NCBI GenBank assembly: GCA_946546945.1
Contig: CAMNOU010000010.1
Coordinates: 37,722 to 101,721 of the forward strand
Source: an uncultured Lachnospiraceae bacterium
GTDB lineage: Bacteria > Bacillota > Clostridia > Lachnospirales > Lachnospiraceae
Length of the DNA stretch: 64,000 nucleotides
Direction: 5' to 3'
The stretch's first letter is position 1, and every line of letters starts with the position of its first letter. The position numbers were made by a program, and so were the translations under genes. Of this stretch, positions 51,925 through 60,665 are shown in pieces. The notes under the pieces were generated by a model. The model worked only from the letters and a program-made list of their open reading frames with translations, was not told the origin of the DNA and searched no databases.

Positions 51925-53382
51925 ATGTATATCTTTACAATGCCCGCAAGCGAGTGGGATGAAAGCAATCCAAACAAGACAGCCATCCTGACGCTGATCC
52001 AGAAGCACATCAGCCATGTACCCCACCTGCAGAAACTACTGCGATATTACGAAGGGAAACATGAAATCCTGAAGGATAAGGAGAGGGCGAATAAACTGGT
52101 CTGTAATCATTCGAAGGATATAGCGGACACTGCCAGTTCCTACTTTATCGGCAATCCGGTCAGTTATAATGCAGGCGACCATGATATCAATGCGCTTACA
52201 GAGGAACTGGAGGCTGCAGGAGCGGATGAGGCTGATGGGGACAATGGCCTTGACCTGTCAATCTATGGCAGGGCCTACGAGTATATCTACACACAGACGG
52301 ATGAGACAAACCTGGAGATCAAGAACCTATCTCCGGAGAACACGTTCATGGTATACGATGACAGCATTGAGCAGAGCGAGCTCTTTGCTGTTTATTACTA
52401 TATCCAGAAAGACGACTCGGACACTACGGGAAGGATCCACTATATAGCGACGGTGCTCACCTGGAATTATAAGTGGGTGTTCGATATCCAGCAGATACCA
52501 TCCGAGTCTTCTGTTATTTCCGGGCCGGAGCCACACTTCAAGGGAGAGATCCCTGTGGTGGAGTACCTGAATAATAAGCTGGCCATTGGAGATTATGAGC
52601 TGCAGATCCCTCTGATCGACGCATATAACGCCCTGATGTCAGACCGCGTGACGGACAAGGAGCAGTTCATTGATTCAATCCTCGCCATTTACGGGACGAT
52701 CCTGTCCGATGAAGACATGGAGACGGAAGGCGATGGGGAAGGCGGCCAAAAAGCCATGAAAAAGCTGCGCAAAGAAAAGCTATTGGAAATGCCGGGAGAA
52801 GGAGCGAGGGCGGAATACCTCACCCGGACATTTGACGAAAATGGTGTTGAGGTGTTAAAGAAAGCGATCGAACAGGATATCCATAAATTCAGCCATGTCC
52901 CATGCCTGACAGATGAGGCCTTCGGCGGAAATGTCAGCGGGGTGGCGATGGAGTTCAAGCTCCTCGGGCTTGAGAACATCACGAAGATCAAGACCAGGTA
53001 TTACAAGAAGGGTCTGCGCAAGAGACTGCGGATTTTTGCGAATTACATTAACACGCGGTCGAACATCCTGATCGATTCGAAACGTATCACCGCCGTATTC
53101 AGCAGGGCACTGCCAAAGAATCTGTTAGAGATCAGCCAGTATGTGGGCAACCTGAAAGGCATCGTCAGCAAAAAGACACTGATCGCACAGATCCCGTTCG
53201 TCACAGACGTGGAAGAGGAACTGGCAGCAGTAGAGAAAGAGGAACAGGAAGCCGTAGAGCGCCAGAGAGAGCTTTTTGGCGGCGAACCGAACATTCCCCC
53301 GGATGAGATGCAAAAAGGCGAAAATGAGGCTGATACGGAGGCAGAGGAGGACAAAAAGAGGGAAGAGATAGATGCCGAGTAA
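51925..53382 (+). CDS. Portal protein (SPP1 gp6-like)
   Basis: 485 residues forming the twelve-part ring through which DNA enters the capsid. Features include VCNHSKDIADTASSYFIGNP, YIYTQTDETNLEIKNLSPEN, and the FGGNVSGVAMEFKLLGLENI region near the clip and stem, all typical of SPP1-type portals. The C-terminus is acidic and may be disordered. It starts one base after terL. Confidence 0.92.
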   Translation: MYIFTMPASEWDESNPNKTAILTLIQKHISHVPHLQKLLRYYEGKHEILKDKERANKLVCNHSKDIADTASSYFIGNPVSYNAGDHDINALTEELEAAGADEADGDNGLDLSIYGRAYEYIYTQTDETNLEIKNLSPENTFMVYDDSIEQSELFAVYYYIQKDDSDTTGRIHYIATVLTWNYKWVFDIQQIPSESSVISGPEPHFKGEIPVVEYLNNKLAIGDYELQIPLIDAYNALMSDRVTDKEQFIDSILAIYGTILSDEDMETEGDGEGGQKAMKKLRKEKLLEMPGEGARAEYLTRTFDENGVEVLKKAIEQDIHKFSHVPCLTDEAFGGNVSGVAMEFKLLGLENITKIKTRYYKKGLRKRLRIFANYINTRSNILIDSKRITAVFSRALPKNLLEISQYVGNLKGIVSKKTLIAQIPFVTDVEEELAAVEKEEQEAVERQRELFGGEPNIPPDEMQKGENEADTEAEEDKKREEIDAE

Positions 53383-54955
53383 TGCGTATTGGGAGCACCG
53401 GCAGGTCGTGGATGCATACGAAGTCTTCCAGGATGCCGAGGCGGTCGCGAATGAACTGAGGAACGTTTATTGGCGAGCGTCAAGATACATAACTGACCGG
53501 GCAAAAGATATCTTCGAGAGATTCCGCGACAAATATGGACTGACCGACAAGGCAGCCTGGCAGCTCATCAATACGATGAGAGACAGCGCATCCGTAGATG
53601 AACTGCTTCAGAAACTGGCGGGCGTCAAGCAGACAGAGAGTATAAAGGAGCTCCGCAAGCAGCTGGAGTCCCAGTCATACCGTGCACGTTTGGAGAGGTT
53701 GAAAGACCTGAACACCCAGATCGATAATGTGATGAGGAGCGTTTACAGGCAGGAGCTGTCAAGGGACACGGATTTTCTGAAGGAGCTGGCCAGCGGATCA
53801 TACTATAAAGGCATCTTCCGGTTGCACCAGAGAGTGAATGCTGCATTCTCTTTCGCGCATGTAGACCATAAAGTGATAGATCATGTACTGAACATGAACT
53901 GGTCAGGGACACATTATTCGAAAAGAATCTGGAATAACACACAGAAGCTGGCGCAGACACTGAAAGAGGAACTGATCGTCAACCTCATCACTGGCCGGTC
54001 AGAACGTGAAGCCGCCGAGATCATCAACGAGAAGTTCGCAGGTGGTGCAAGCGCTGCCAGAAGGCTGATCAGGACAGAGAGCAATCACGTCTCAACAAGC
54101 ATGAATTTTTCCGCATATGAGGAGGCCGGCATTGAGGAATATATGTATCTGGCCACTCTGGATCTAAAGACATCAAAAATATGCCGGAGCCTTGATGGGA
54201 ACATCTACAAGGTATCCGAACGGAAAGAGGGCACGAACTGCCCGCCGATGCATCCGTGGTGCAGATCCACGACGATCGCAGTCGTAGACAGAGAGTTCCT
54301 TCAGAATGCGACTCGTTCAGCGAACGATCCGGCGACTGGCAAGACAATCAAGGTGCCGCTGACGATGAAGTATCATGAGTGGCATGAAAAGTATGTGAAA
54401 GGCAAGCAGGAAGCGGAGGCGAAGGAGAAGGCACTAAGGAACAAGGCAGTTGACAAAAAACAATATGAAAAATATCGAAGGATATTTGATAAAGATATTC
54501 CGGATTCACTGGTAAAATTCCAGGAAATGAAGTATACTGATCCCAAGAAATGGAACGAGCTGAAGAACAGAAAGCAGGAAACCATCAACGCCATGGATAT
54601 TGAGACTGTAAAAAGGCTCAATGGCATGCTTGGGAACAAAGAAACACGGCTTTGGTACAAGATTCATGATGAAAGCATTCCAGGTATCATAGACACGTCC
54701 AGGAGCTTGCATGAGCAGGCGAAACAGGCACATGAACTGCGGAACGCTTATCGAACACAGGCAAGAGACCTGATGTCTGATCAGGAGAAGAGGAAACAAT
54801 TAGATATAGATTATCCAAACCGTTCATTTGAAGAACTGATGAATAGAAAACAACAGGTATACAGATTGACAGGTGAGGCTGCATATAAAGATATCCTGCG
54901 AAGCAGCACAACAACAAACCGGGAATATGACAGAAAGGCAGGTCTGGATAAATGA
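53372..54955 (+). CDS. Minor head protein (MuF/SPP1 gp7-like) with divergent C-terminal domain
   Basis: 527 residues. Residues about 1-320 are the MuF head-morphogenesis protein (RRLIRTESNHVSTSMNFSAY; CPPMHPWCRSTTIAVV). Residues about 345-527 form an additional domain (YRRIFDKDIPDSLVKFQEMK, then SLHEQAKQAHELRNAYRTQA). This part is clearly AT-richer: 60 bases from 54001 have 35 G/C, while 60 bases from 54481 have only 19. A small gene overlaps its stop. MuF proteins with exchangeable C-terminal toxins are known in temperate phages; this tail fits the layout but I do not recognise a toxin family. Confidence 0.85.
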   Translation: MPSNAYWEHRQVVDAYEVFQDAEAVANELRNVYWRASRYITDRAKDIFERFRDKYGLTDKAAWQLINTMRDSASVDELLQKLAGVKQTESIKELRKQLESQSYRARLERLKDLNTQIDNVMRSVYRQELSRDTDFLKELASGSYYKGIFRLHQRVNAAFSFAHVDHKVIDHVLNMNWSGTHYSKRIWNNTQKLAQTLKEELIVNLITGRSEREAAEIINEKFAGGASAARRLIRTESNHVSTSMNFSAYEEAGIEEYMYLATLDLKTSKICRSLDGNIYKVSERKEGTNCPPMHPWCRSTTIAVVDREFLQNATRSANDPATGKTIKVPLTMKYHEWHEKYVKGKQEAEAKEKALRNKAVDKKQYEKYRRIFDKDIPDSLVKFQEMKYTDPKKWNELKNRKQETINAMDIETVKRLNGMLGNKETRLWYKIHDESIPGIIDTSRSLHEQAKQAHELRNAYRTQARDLMSDQEKRKQLDIDYPNRSFEELMNRKQQVYRLTGEAAYKDILRSSTTTNREYDRKAGLDK

Positions 54956-55242
54956 AGATAATTACGTTAGACAGCAACACACATGTGATATATTTTCAGA
55001 ATTTCGAACGGATACCGTTAAGGGAGCTGTTTCAGAAGGTTGTGTCAGAGCTTCAAAAAAATGGATGTGAGATAGGACGTAAAACAGAAGCATGTACAGC
55101 GGACATATATCCCTGCCGCTTCTTGCCGGAGGGATACAGATTTGATTTGGTTTATGATGATACCGATGATGGAACCAGCATCTGTATTCGTGAAGAGGAA
55201 GCATTTGAGAGGTTAAAGCAGATTTTTGAGTATGTTGATTAA
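54952..55242 (+). CDS. Small protein overlapping muF (candidate immunity protein)
   Basis: 96 residues, acidic, starting MKIITLDSNTHVIYFQNF and ending DGTSICIREEEAFERLKQIF. It overlaps the muF stop by four bases and shares its low GC (21 of 60 bases from 54961 are G or C). The position directly after a MuF C-terminal domain matches that of immunity genes, but the fold is not recognised and this role is only inferred. Confidence 0.6.
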   Translation: MKIITLDSNTHVIYFQNFERIPLRELFQKVVSELQKNGCEIGRKTEACTADIYPCRFLPEGYRFDLVYDDTDDGTSICIREEEAFERLKQIFEYVD

Positions 55243-55398
55243 TATGATCAGTCAGAAAGGCGGTGCTATTCTCATAACGTATGAGGTCATCGAAACAAGA
55301 AACTCACGACTTTGATTGTGAGGAGCGTCAAAGCGAAAGGAGCCTCAAATGAATAATTATTTTTGTTATCTATAAAATACTCAAGGCACGGGTTTATA

Positions 55399-55430
55399 AC
55401 CACCAGTCATAACGACCGGTGGTATTTTTA
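55399..55430 (+). terminator. Terminator after the muF pair
   Basis: ACCACC.GTC pairs with GAC.GGTGGT around ATAAC, followed by ATTTTTA. The gene-free stretch 55243-55459 also contains a CTCAC...GTGAG hairpin near 55308 and otherwise nothing recognisable. Confidence 0.75.
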
Positions 55431-55459
55431 TACTCATTTTCAGAAAGGAGACAAGCACA

Positions 55460-55966
55460 ATGAAATTTGCAGAAGCACTGGAAGTGCTAAAAAGCGGAGG
55501 GGCGGTAAGACTATCCCACTGGACCGGGTACTGGAAGATGGAAGATGAGACCATCATGATGCACTGCAGGGATGGCAGTATCCTGGACATCAGGGAAACA
55601 GAGGATGTTTTCTATACACTGCAGAATATTGCATCCGAGGAGTGGGAGATCTGCGAACTGGATCCGGACGTACCGCTTCCGCTCATTCCGACCATGCGGT
55701 TCGGAGAGGCCCTGCGCAAAGCAAAAGCAGGCCTCCTGATCGCGCGCCTCGGATGGAACGGAAAAGGAATGGCAGTCGCCTACCAGCCCGGATATCCGGA
55801 AGGGATCCCCTGCAATAAGAACACATCAAAGACATGGCACATCCCGGAAGGGACTCTGTTCAAGTGCAGGCCGTATCTGCAGATGCGGTGTACAGACGGG
55901 ACCTATCAGATGTGGCTTGCCTCCCAGTCAGATATTCTTGCGGATGACTGGATAATCACAGAGTAG
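55460..55966 (+). CDS. Tandem DUF2829/Tad2-like protein
   Basis: 168 residues made of two related halves. The second half (79-168) is a clear DUF2829 domain: MRFGEALRKAKAG, RLGWNGKGM (96-104) and MWLASQSDILADDW (151-164). The first (1-66) keeps MKFAEALEVLKSGGAVRLSH and ends EEWEI, but lacks the GWNGKGM loop. DUF2829 includes Tad2, which sequesters the cyclic ADP-ribose signal of Thoeris immunity as an oligomer of single domains. A fused pair could assemble with fewer chains. Ligand binding here is unproven. Confidence 0.78.
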   Translation: MKFAEALEVLKSGGAVRLSHWTGYWKMEDETIMMHCRDGSILDIRETEDVFYTLQNIASEEWEICELDPDVPLPLIPTMRFGEALRKAKAGLLIARLGWNGKGMAVAYQPGYPEGIPCNKNTSKTWHIPEGTLFKCRPYLQMRCTDGTYQMWLASQSDILADDWIITE

Positions 55967-55969
55967 CGA

Positions 55970-55985
55970 GTTGTACCGGTACAAC
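55970..55985. promoter_or_regulatory. 16-bp palindrome GTTGTACCGGTACAAC, copy 4
   Basis: Perfect copy starting four bases after the Tad2-like stop codon and ending about ten bases before the AAAGGAGG site of the next gene. Confidence 0.8.
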
Positions 55986-56002
55986 AGCAGAAAGGAGGAA
56001 CC

Positions 56003-56176
56003 ATGTACCTGAAGGTAATCAAAGCATATGCAGACCGGCTTTCCGAGAAAAAAGATATCGTGGAGAAAGGGACGATTCTGCGAGGTGTAGAGGAAGACAG
56101 AGCGCAGGAGCTGCTGGCAGCAGGAGTTGCTGAAGAGATCATAAGACCGGCAAAAAAGCCAAAAAAAGAACAGTGA
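56003..56176 (+). CDS. Small head-region protein (57 aa)
   Basis: MYLKVIKAYADRLSEKKDIV, ending in a lysine-rich tail. AAAGGAGGAACC precedes the ATG. Similar short proteins occur beside scaffold genes in Firmicute phages. Role unknown. Confidence 0.65.
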   Translation: MYLKVIKAYADRLSEKKDIVEKGTILRGVEEDRAQELLAAGVAEEIIRPAKKPKKEQ

Positions 56177-56183
56177 TAATGAT

Positions 56184-56209
56184 GCATCGGGAGACCGGTG
56201 CTTTATTTA
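56184..56209 (+). terminator. Possible terminator before the scaffold gene
   Basis: GCATCGG pairs with CCGGTGC around a GAGA tetraloop, followed by TTTATTTAT. It may give partial termination before the heavily expressed head genes. Confidence 0.6.
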
Positions 56210-56295
56210 TGCTCCGCAACGAGGATAAACTAAACAGTCTATAAAGCAATGCCCCGGGCGCATGAGCGAATAGGGTGGGGCGGAAAGGATGAAAG

Positions 56296-56955
56296 ATGCA
56301 CTATAAAAGAATCAGAATGTTGAAGCACGCACGATTTGCGGTATCTCCGGAGGGAGGAGAACCATCAGGAGGCGGGAACGGCGGCGGATCCGGCAGCAGC
56401 GGAAACGACGGCGGAACAGACGGTGATGGAAACGAAGGAGATGACGGTGGTGGAAATGGAGGACAGTCTTTTGAAGATTTCCTGAGACAGGACGGGAACC
56501 AGGCAGAATTTGACCGGAGGGTCCAGAAGGCGATTGATACAGCAGTGTCGAACGCACAAAAGAAATGGCAGCTCATGACGGATGGCAAAGTATCTGAAGC
56601 GGAGAAGCTGGCCAAGATGACGGCTGCGGAGAAACAGCAGTATATGGAGCAGAAACGCCAGAGAGAGCTGGATGAGAGAGAAGCTGCAATCAACAGGCGG
56701 GAACTGATGGCCACGGCGAAGAACACGCTCGCTGATAAAGGGCTCCCTCAGGAACTTGCTGAAATTCTCGTATACTCCGATGCGGAGGCATGCAACAGGT
56801 CGATCGAACAGGTCGAAAAGGCATTTGCGGCAGCAGTCGAGGCATCCGTGCAGGGAAGGTTAAAAGGGGGCGACCCCATGAAGAAGGCACCGAAGATGAC
56901 GCAGGAGGAAGCGCTTCGGCAGGAAGTAATGAAAGCAATGACAAGCGGATTTTAG
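56296..56955 (+). CDS. Scaffold protein (DUF4355-like)
   Basis: 219 residues. A long glycine/aspartate/asparagine-rich low-complexity stretch (about 18-55) is followed by a charged coiled coil (about 60-130, ending QKRQRELDEREAAINRREL) and a C-terminal helix that probably touches the capsid protein. It lies directly before the major capsid gene, the normal place for a scaffold. The GGNGGGSGSSG composition is unlike neighbouring genes. Confidence 0.82.
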   Translation: MHYKRIRMLKHARFAVSPEGGEPSGGGNGGGSGSSGNDGGTDGDGNEGDDGGGNGGQSFEDFLRQDGNQAEFDRRVQKAIDTAVSNAQKKWQLMTDGKVSEAEKLAKMTAAEKQQYMEQKRQRELDEREAAINRRELMATAKNTLADKGLPQELAEILVYSDAEACNRSIEQVEKAFAAAVEASVQGRLKGGDPMKKAPKMTQEEALRQEVMKAMTSGF

Positions 56956-56968
56956 GAGGTAAAAGGAA

Positions 56969-57898
56969 ATGGCAATCAACACATTAGCATATGCTGTAAT
57001 TTTTCAGACATCACTTGACCAGCTGGCAGTAAGGGAAGCTGTCACCGGATGGATGGAGGCAAACGCCGGCAAGGTCAAATATAGCGGCGGGGCAGAAGTA
57101 AAGATCCCGAAGATGTCGGTACAGGGAATGGGAGACTATGACCGAGATGACGGTTATACACAGGGCTCTGTCACCCTGGAATATGAGACCCGCAAAATGA
57201 CACAGGACAGAGGGCGCAAGTTCCAGCTGGACGCGATGGATGTAGATGAGACGAATTTCGTTGCGACGGCCGGTGCGGTCATGGCAGAGTTCCAGCGGAC
57301 CCAGGTGCTGCCGGAGATCGATGCTTATCGTCTTTCTGCGCTTGCAAAGATCGCGATCGATGCAAAAGTTGCCGGAATGGTCCAGTACGGACAGGAGATC
57401 AATGGGGCAACATCTACACTGAGAAAGGTAAAAGAAGGTATTGCAGCCATCCGTGACATGGGCTACAACGGGCCGCTGGTAGTCCATGCTACAGATACGG
57501 TGTGCATGGAGCTGGATCTTGAACTTGCCGGCAAGCTGCAGAATACGACATGGTCTCAGGGAGGCATTGATACCCAGGTGCCAATCGTTGACAATGTGCC
57601 GATCATTGCGACACCGGCGAACCGTATGGTCACGGCGATCACGCTTTATGATGGCAAGACTGCCGGACAGGAAGCCGGCGGTTATGTCAAAGGCTCAACA
57701 GCAAAGAGCGTGAACTTTGAAATCATGCCGCGCACGACGCCTCTGGCAATCTCCAAACAGGATGTGATGCGCATCTTTGACCCGTTGACGAACCAGAAGG
57801 CAAATGCCTGGTCAATGGATTACAGAAGGTATCATGATATCTGGGTAAAGGACAATGCAATGAATTCTCTGTATGTATCGATTAAGGAGGAAGAGTAA
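56969..57898 (+). CDS. Major capsid protein
   Basis: 309 residues with HK97-fold features: an N-terminal arm, a long spine helix region (EFQRTQVLPEIDAYRLSALA), and the P-domain VPIVDNVPIIATPANRMVTA followed by FEIMPRTTPLAISKQDVMRI. TTAGGAGGTAAAAGG is a strong ribosome site, as expected for the most abundant protein. The order scaffold-capsid-connectors supports it. Confidence 0.88.
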   Translation: MAINTLAYAVIFQTSLDQLAVREAVTGWMEANAGKVKYSGGAEVKIPKMSVQGMGDYDRDDGYTQGSVTLEYETRKMTQDRGRKFQLDAMDVDETNFVATAGAVMAEFQRTQVLPEIDAYRLSALAKIAIDAKVAGMVQYGQEINGATSTLRKVKEGIAAIRDMGYNGPLVVHATDTVCMELDLELAGKLQNTTWSQGGIDTQVPIVDNVPIIATPANRMVTAITLYDGKTAGQEAGGYVKGSTAKSVNFEIMPRTTPLAISKQDVMRIFDPLTNQKANAWSMDYRRYHDIWVKDNAMNSLYVSIKEEE

Positions 57899-58176
57899 TG
57901 ATCCGGATGATCAAAGGTAATGTAGAGCGCATAGTGGCTTCTGAGGGAGCCGCTGCGCGTTTTAAAGCAGAGGGCTTCATCAGAATGGATGCGGAAGAAT
58001 CACAGGAAGATGCAGCGCATTCTGAGGCAAAGGTGCCGGTAGAGACAGAGGAAGAGACAGCGCTGGAGAACCTGACGATCAACGAACTGCGGAAGATAGC
58101 GAAAGAGAAAGGCATCAATGGCAGTTTTTCCCTTTCAAAAGCAGATCTTCTTGAGGTATTGAAGGACGTGATGTAA
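57898..58176 (+). CDS. Small head protein with SAP/Rho-N-like C-terminus
   Basis: 92 residues: a beta-rich start (MIKGNVERIVASEGAAARF), an acidic linker, and LENLTINELRKIAKEKGI followed by LSKADLLEVL, a small helix-extended-loop-helix motif. It overlaps the capsid stop by one base. It may decorate the head or assist connector assembly. Confidence 0.7.
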   Translation: MIRMIKGNVERIVASEGAAARFKAEGFIRMDAEESQEDAAHSEAKVPVETEEETALENLTINELRKIAKEKGINGSFSLSKADLLEVLKDVM

Positions 58177-58509
58177 GTGGCTAGACAGAAGGACATGGAA
58201 CGCATAAAGGCTCTGACAGGCGAGACAGATGAAACACTCATCACTTATCTTTTGGAGGATGCCGAAGAATTTGCCCTGGCTTATACGAACCGGTCAAAGA
58301 TGATTGAGGCTCTCGAAAAGCCTGTCAGGGATCTTGCGGTCATAGCATTGAACCGGATCGGCACAGAAGGAGAATCCGGGCGGAGCGAAGCGGGCGAGAG
58401 CTACAACTTCAATGATGCCCCGAAGCAGATCTACGATGTGCTGAACAGATACCGTCTTGCCAGGGTTGGAGGAAAGGTACATGAGTACAAACCGAAGGAT
58501 GATGCGTAA
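58177..58509 (+). CDS. Head-tail connector (gp6/gp15-like)
   Basis: 110 residues, helical, with LEDAEEFALAYTNRSKMIEA and VRDLAVIALNRIGTEGESGR, the pattern of phage DNA-packaging/connector proteins. GTG start directly after the previous stop. Confidence 0.78.
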   Translation: MARQKDMERIKALTGETDETLITYLLEDAEEFALAYTNRSKMIEALEKPVRDLAVIALNRIGTEGESGRSEAGESYNFNDAPKQIYDVLNRYRLARVGGKVHEYKPKDDA

Positions 58510-58864
58510 GCGGACACAGACATTCCATCTGAAGAACCGAACGGTAAAGAAGGACCGGGAAGGGAATACCTATGAAGAATATGGTCTCCCGGTCCCGTTT
58601 ACCGGGAAACAATGGCCGGCGGGCGGTAAGGTACAGGCAGAGATTTACGGAAAGAAACTCCCTTATATCCGGAACCTGAAGGTCAAAGGGACGTATGCGG
58701 TCGAACAGAGAAATGGTGTGACATACTATGTATTCTCAGACAAGCTTGCATTCGCTGAGTTGGACGGGATATGCCTGGACGTGCCGGCCGAGTCGGGACC
58801 GGACTATAAGATCATCTCGATTACACCGTATGAACCGCTCAGAATGGAGGTGGAACGACGATGA
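58481..58864 (+). CDS. Head closure protein
   Basis: 127 residues, beta-rich (FHLKNRTVKKDREGNTYEEY; GVTYYVFSDKLAFAELDGI). ATG at 58481 follows GGAGGAAAGG. The position between the connector and the gp10-like gene points to the stopper/head-closure role. Confidence 0.7.
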   Translation: MSTNRRMMRKRTQTFHLKNRTVKKDREGNTYEEYGLPVPFTGKQWPAGGKVQAEIYGKKLPYIRNLKVKGTYAVEQRNGVTYYVFSDKLAFAELDGICLDVPAESGPDYKIISITPYEPLRMEVERR

Positions 58865-59367
58865 AGGTAACAGGGCTCGATGAACTGGCTGAAAGATTTG
58901 AGAAAGCTTCCACGGCAGACTTGTCGAACGCAGTCAGGAAGGCGATCCTGCATGTACAGGCAATGGCCAAAGCAAATGTAAGGACTGCATCCGGTGAGCT
59001 GAAGGGCTCGATTCTGACAGAGGTCAAAAGTACATCGAACTCTGTCACGGGGATATGTTATACCGACAATGAGCATGCCGTGTATGTCGAGTTCGGGACC
59101 GGCCCAGTCGGGCAGAAGAACCATGCCGGGATATCGCCGGAAGTGCATCCGACCTATCATCAGACAGGATGGATCATACCACCTGACGCCATGAGTGAAA
59201 GCCAGGCGGAACACTATGGGCTGCTCGTCTTAAAGAAAGAGGATGGCACCATCGTAGGATATGCGACGAATGGCCAGCCGGCAAGGCCGTTCCTGTATCC
59301 GGCACTGAAGGATCACAAGGATGAATGCATGCAGATTATAAGAAAGGAACTCAGAAAGCAGTTATGA
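58861..59367 (+). CDS. HK97 gp10-like tail-completion protein
   Basis: 168 residues. KVTGLDELAERFEKASTADL at the start, HAVYVEFGTGPVGQKNHAGI in the middle and the end ARPFLYPALKDHKDECMQII are diagnostic of the gp10 family, which joins head and tail. Confidence 0.85.
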   Translation: MKVTGLDELAERFEKASTADLSNAVRKAILHVQAMAKANVRTASGELKGSILTEVKSTSNSVTGICYTDNEHAVYVEFGTGPVGQKNHAGISPEVHPTYHQTGWIIPPDAMSESQAEHYGLLVLKKEDGTIVGYATNGQPARPFLYPALKDHKDECMQIIRKELRKQL

Positions 59368-59765
59368 AAAATATCAAAGATCAGGTCTATAGTGCCCTTT
59401 GCAGGGCATTTGGAGAAGAATATATAACAGACCAGTATCCATCGAACTGGGTGAATCTTCCGGCTGTCCAATACACAGAAGAAGATAACCACAGTTATGA
59501 ACGGACGAGTGAGGGCGAGACAAAATCTTATGTCCGCTATCGGATCGATATCTGGGATAACCGCTCAACATCTGAGGCAGCCATTAAAGTGGAGCAGGCG
59601 ATCGGTTCCCCTATTGAAGGAGCACGGATGGAAGGAGTAGAACCTTTCGGGCTTAGCCGGACGGGTTGCCAGGACGCACCGGATCCTTCCGGGCTCAAAC
59701 ACAAAGTCATGCGCTATGAAGGAATCATAGACCTTGAAAGTGACTATATTTATTGGACAAATTAA
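59364..59765 (+). CDS. Tail terminator/completion protein
   Basis: 133 residues. ATG at 59364 overlaps the previous stop (ATGA). VRYRIDIWDNRSTSEAAIKV is typical of proteins that cap the tail tube. Family assignment is by order and pattern. Confidence 0.7.
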   Translation: MKNIKDQVYSALCRAFGEEYITDQYPSNWVNLPAVQYTEEDNHSYERTSEGETKSYVRYRIDIWDNRSTSEAAIKVEQAIGSPIEGARMEGVEPFGLSRTGCQDAPDPSGLKHKVMRYEGIIDLESDYIYWTN

Positions 59766-59780
59766 ACAGGAGGTAGAAAC

Positions 59781-60197
59781 ATGTTAGCAAATGGAGCAAC
59801 GCTTGGTTACAAGGAAAAAGGAGGAACAGAGAACACATTTACAGACCTTCCGGGGCTGAAAGAGATCCCGGAACTTGGAGTGAATCCGGAGAAGGTGGAA
59901 AATACCTGCCTTACAGATGCGAACAAAATGTACGAACTTGGAATCGGGGATCTCCCTGATATGGTATATAAGTACAAGTATGATAACTCAAAGGCTGACT
60001 CTCCGTATCGAAAGATGCGAGGATATGAGAAGGCAGGTACAGTGCTGACCTTCCAGGAGAAGCTCAAGGACGGATCCACGACACAGTATGATGCACAGGT
60101 ATCCGTGAAGCGTACTGGCGGTGGAGTAAATGGTGTCATTGAGTTCGACCTGAGCATGATCGTGCAGTCAGAATTTACATTCACGGACCCGGTGTAA
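59781..60197 (+). CDS. Major tail tube protein
   Basis: 138 residues, beta-rich. LPGLKEIPELGVNPEKVENT and ends IEFDLSMIVQSEFTFTDPV. GGAGGTAGAAAC gives a strong ribosome site. It lies between tail completion and tail chaperone genes, and no sheath gene is seen, in keeping with a non-contractile tail. Confidence 0.82.
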   Translation: MLANGATLGYKEKGGTENTFTDLPGLKEIPELGVNPEKVENTCLTDANKMYELGIGDLPDMVYKYKYDNSKADSPYRKMRGYEKAGTVLTFQEKLKDGSTTQYDAQVSVKRTGGGVNGVIEFDLSMIVQSEFTFTDPV

Positions 60198-60215
60198 GAA
60201 GGAGGATAAGAACAT

Positions 60216-60665
60216 ATGGTGAATACAATTGGCGGAGGACTGGATGAGGAGATCATGGTCCAAAAAGAAGAGAAAGTGGTCGAATTCGAGGAGAAGAAGA
60301 CCCGCAGGCCATGCCATTACTGGACGGTAGATGGGCACGATTACAAGCTGAAACTCACAACCCGCACGATCGAACAGGTAGAGCGGAAATATGGCAGAAA
60401 CATTCTGACTTTGGTATCAGACGACGGAGTGCCGCCATTATCTGTCATGCTCACAATCATCCAGGCTGCGATGACAAAGTGGGAGCACGGGATCAGTTAT
60501 CATAAGATTCAGGATCTGTTCGATAAGTGGGTCGAAGATGGTGGTAACCAGGTTACCTTCCTCAGTGAAATCGTCATGCCGACACTTGCGGTATCCGGTT
60601 TTTTTACGGAGAAACAGGGGGAGTCAATGCAGGAGGAAATGGCGAACATGGACGAAATGCTGTAG
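60216..60665 (+). CDS. Tail assembly chaperone, short form (gpG-like)
   Basis: 149 residues. YKLKLTTRTIEQVERKYGRN is the common tail-chaperone core. Its 3' part (from 60569) overlaps an open -1 frame, and it carries a T-TTT-TTT slippery site at 60599-60605. Most ribosomes would stop at 60665 and a minority would shift, giving the long form with the downstream frame. Confidence 0.83.
   Translation: MVNTIGGGLDEEIMVQKEEKVVEFEEKKTRRPCHYWTVDGHDYKLKLTTRTIEQVERKYGRNILTLVSDDGVPPLSVMLTIIQAAMTKWEHGISYHKIQDLFDKWVEDGGNQVTFLSEIVMPTLAVSGFFTEKQGESMQEEMANMDEML
60599..60605 (+). promoter_or_regulatory. Programmed -1 frameshift slippery site T-TTT-TTT
   Basis: Seven T residues lie in the correct phase: zero-frame codons GGT-TTT-TTT end at 60605. 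A one-base slip continues with TAC-GGA-GAA in a frame that is open from 60569 to 61039. Confidence 0.85.
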
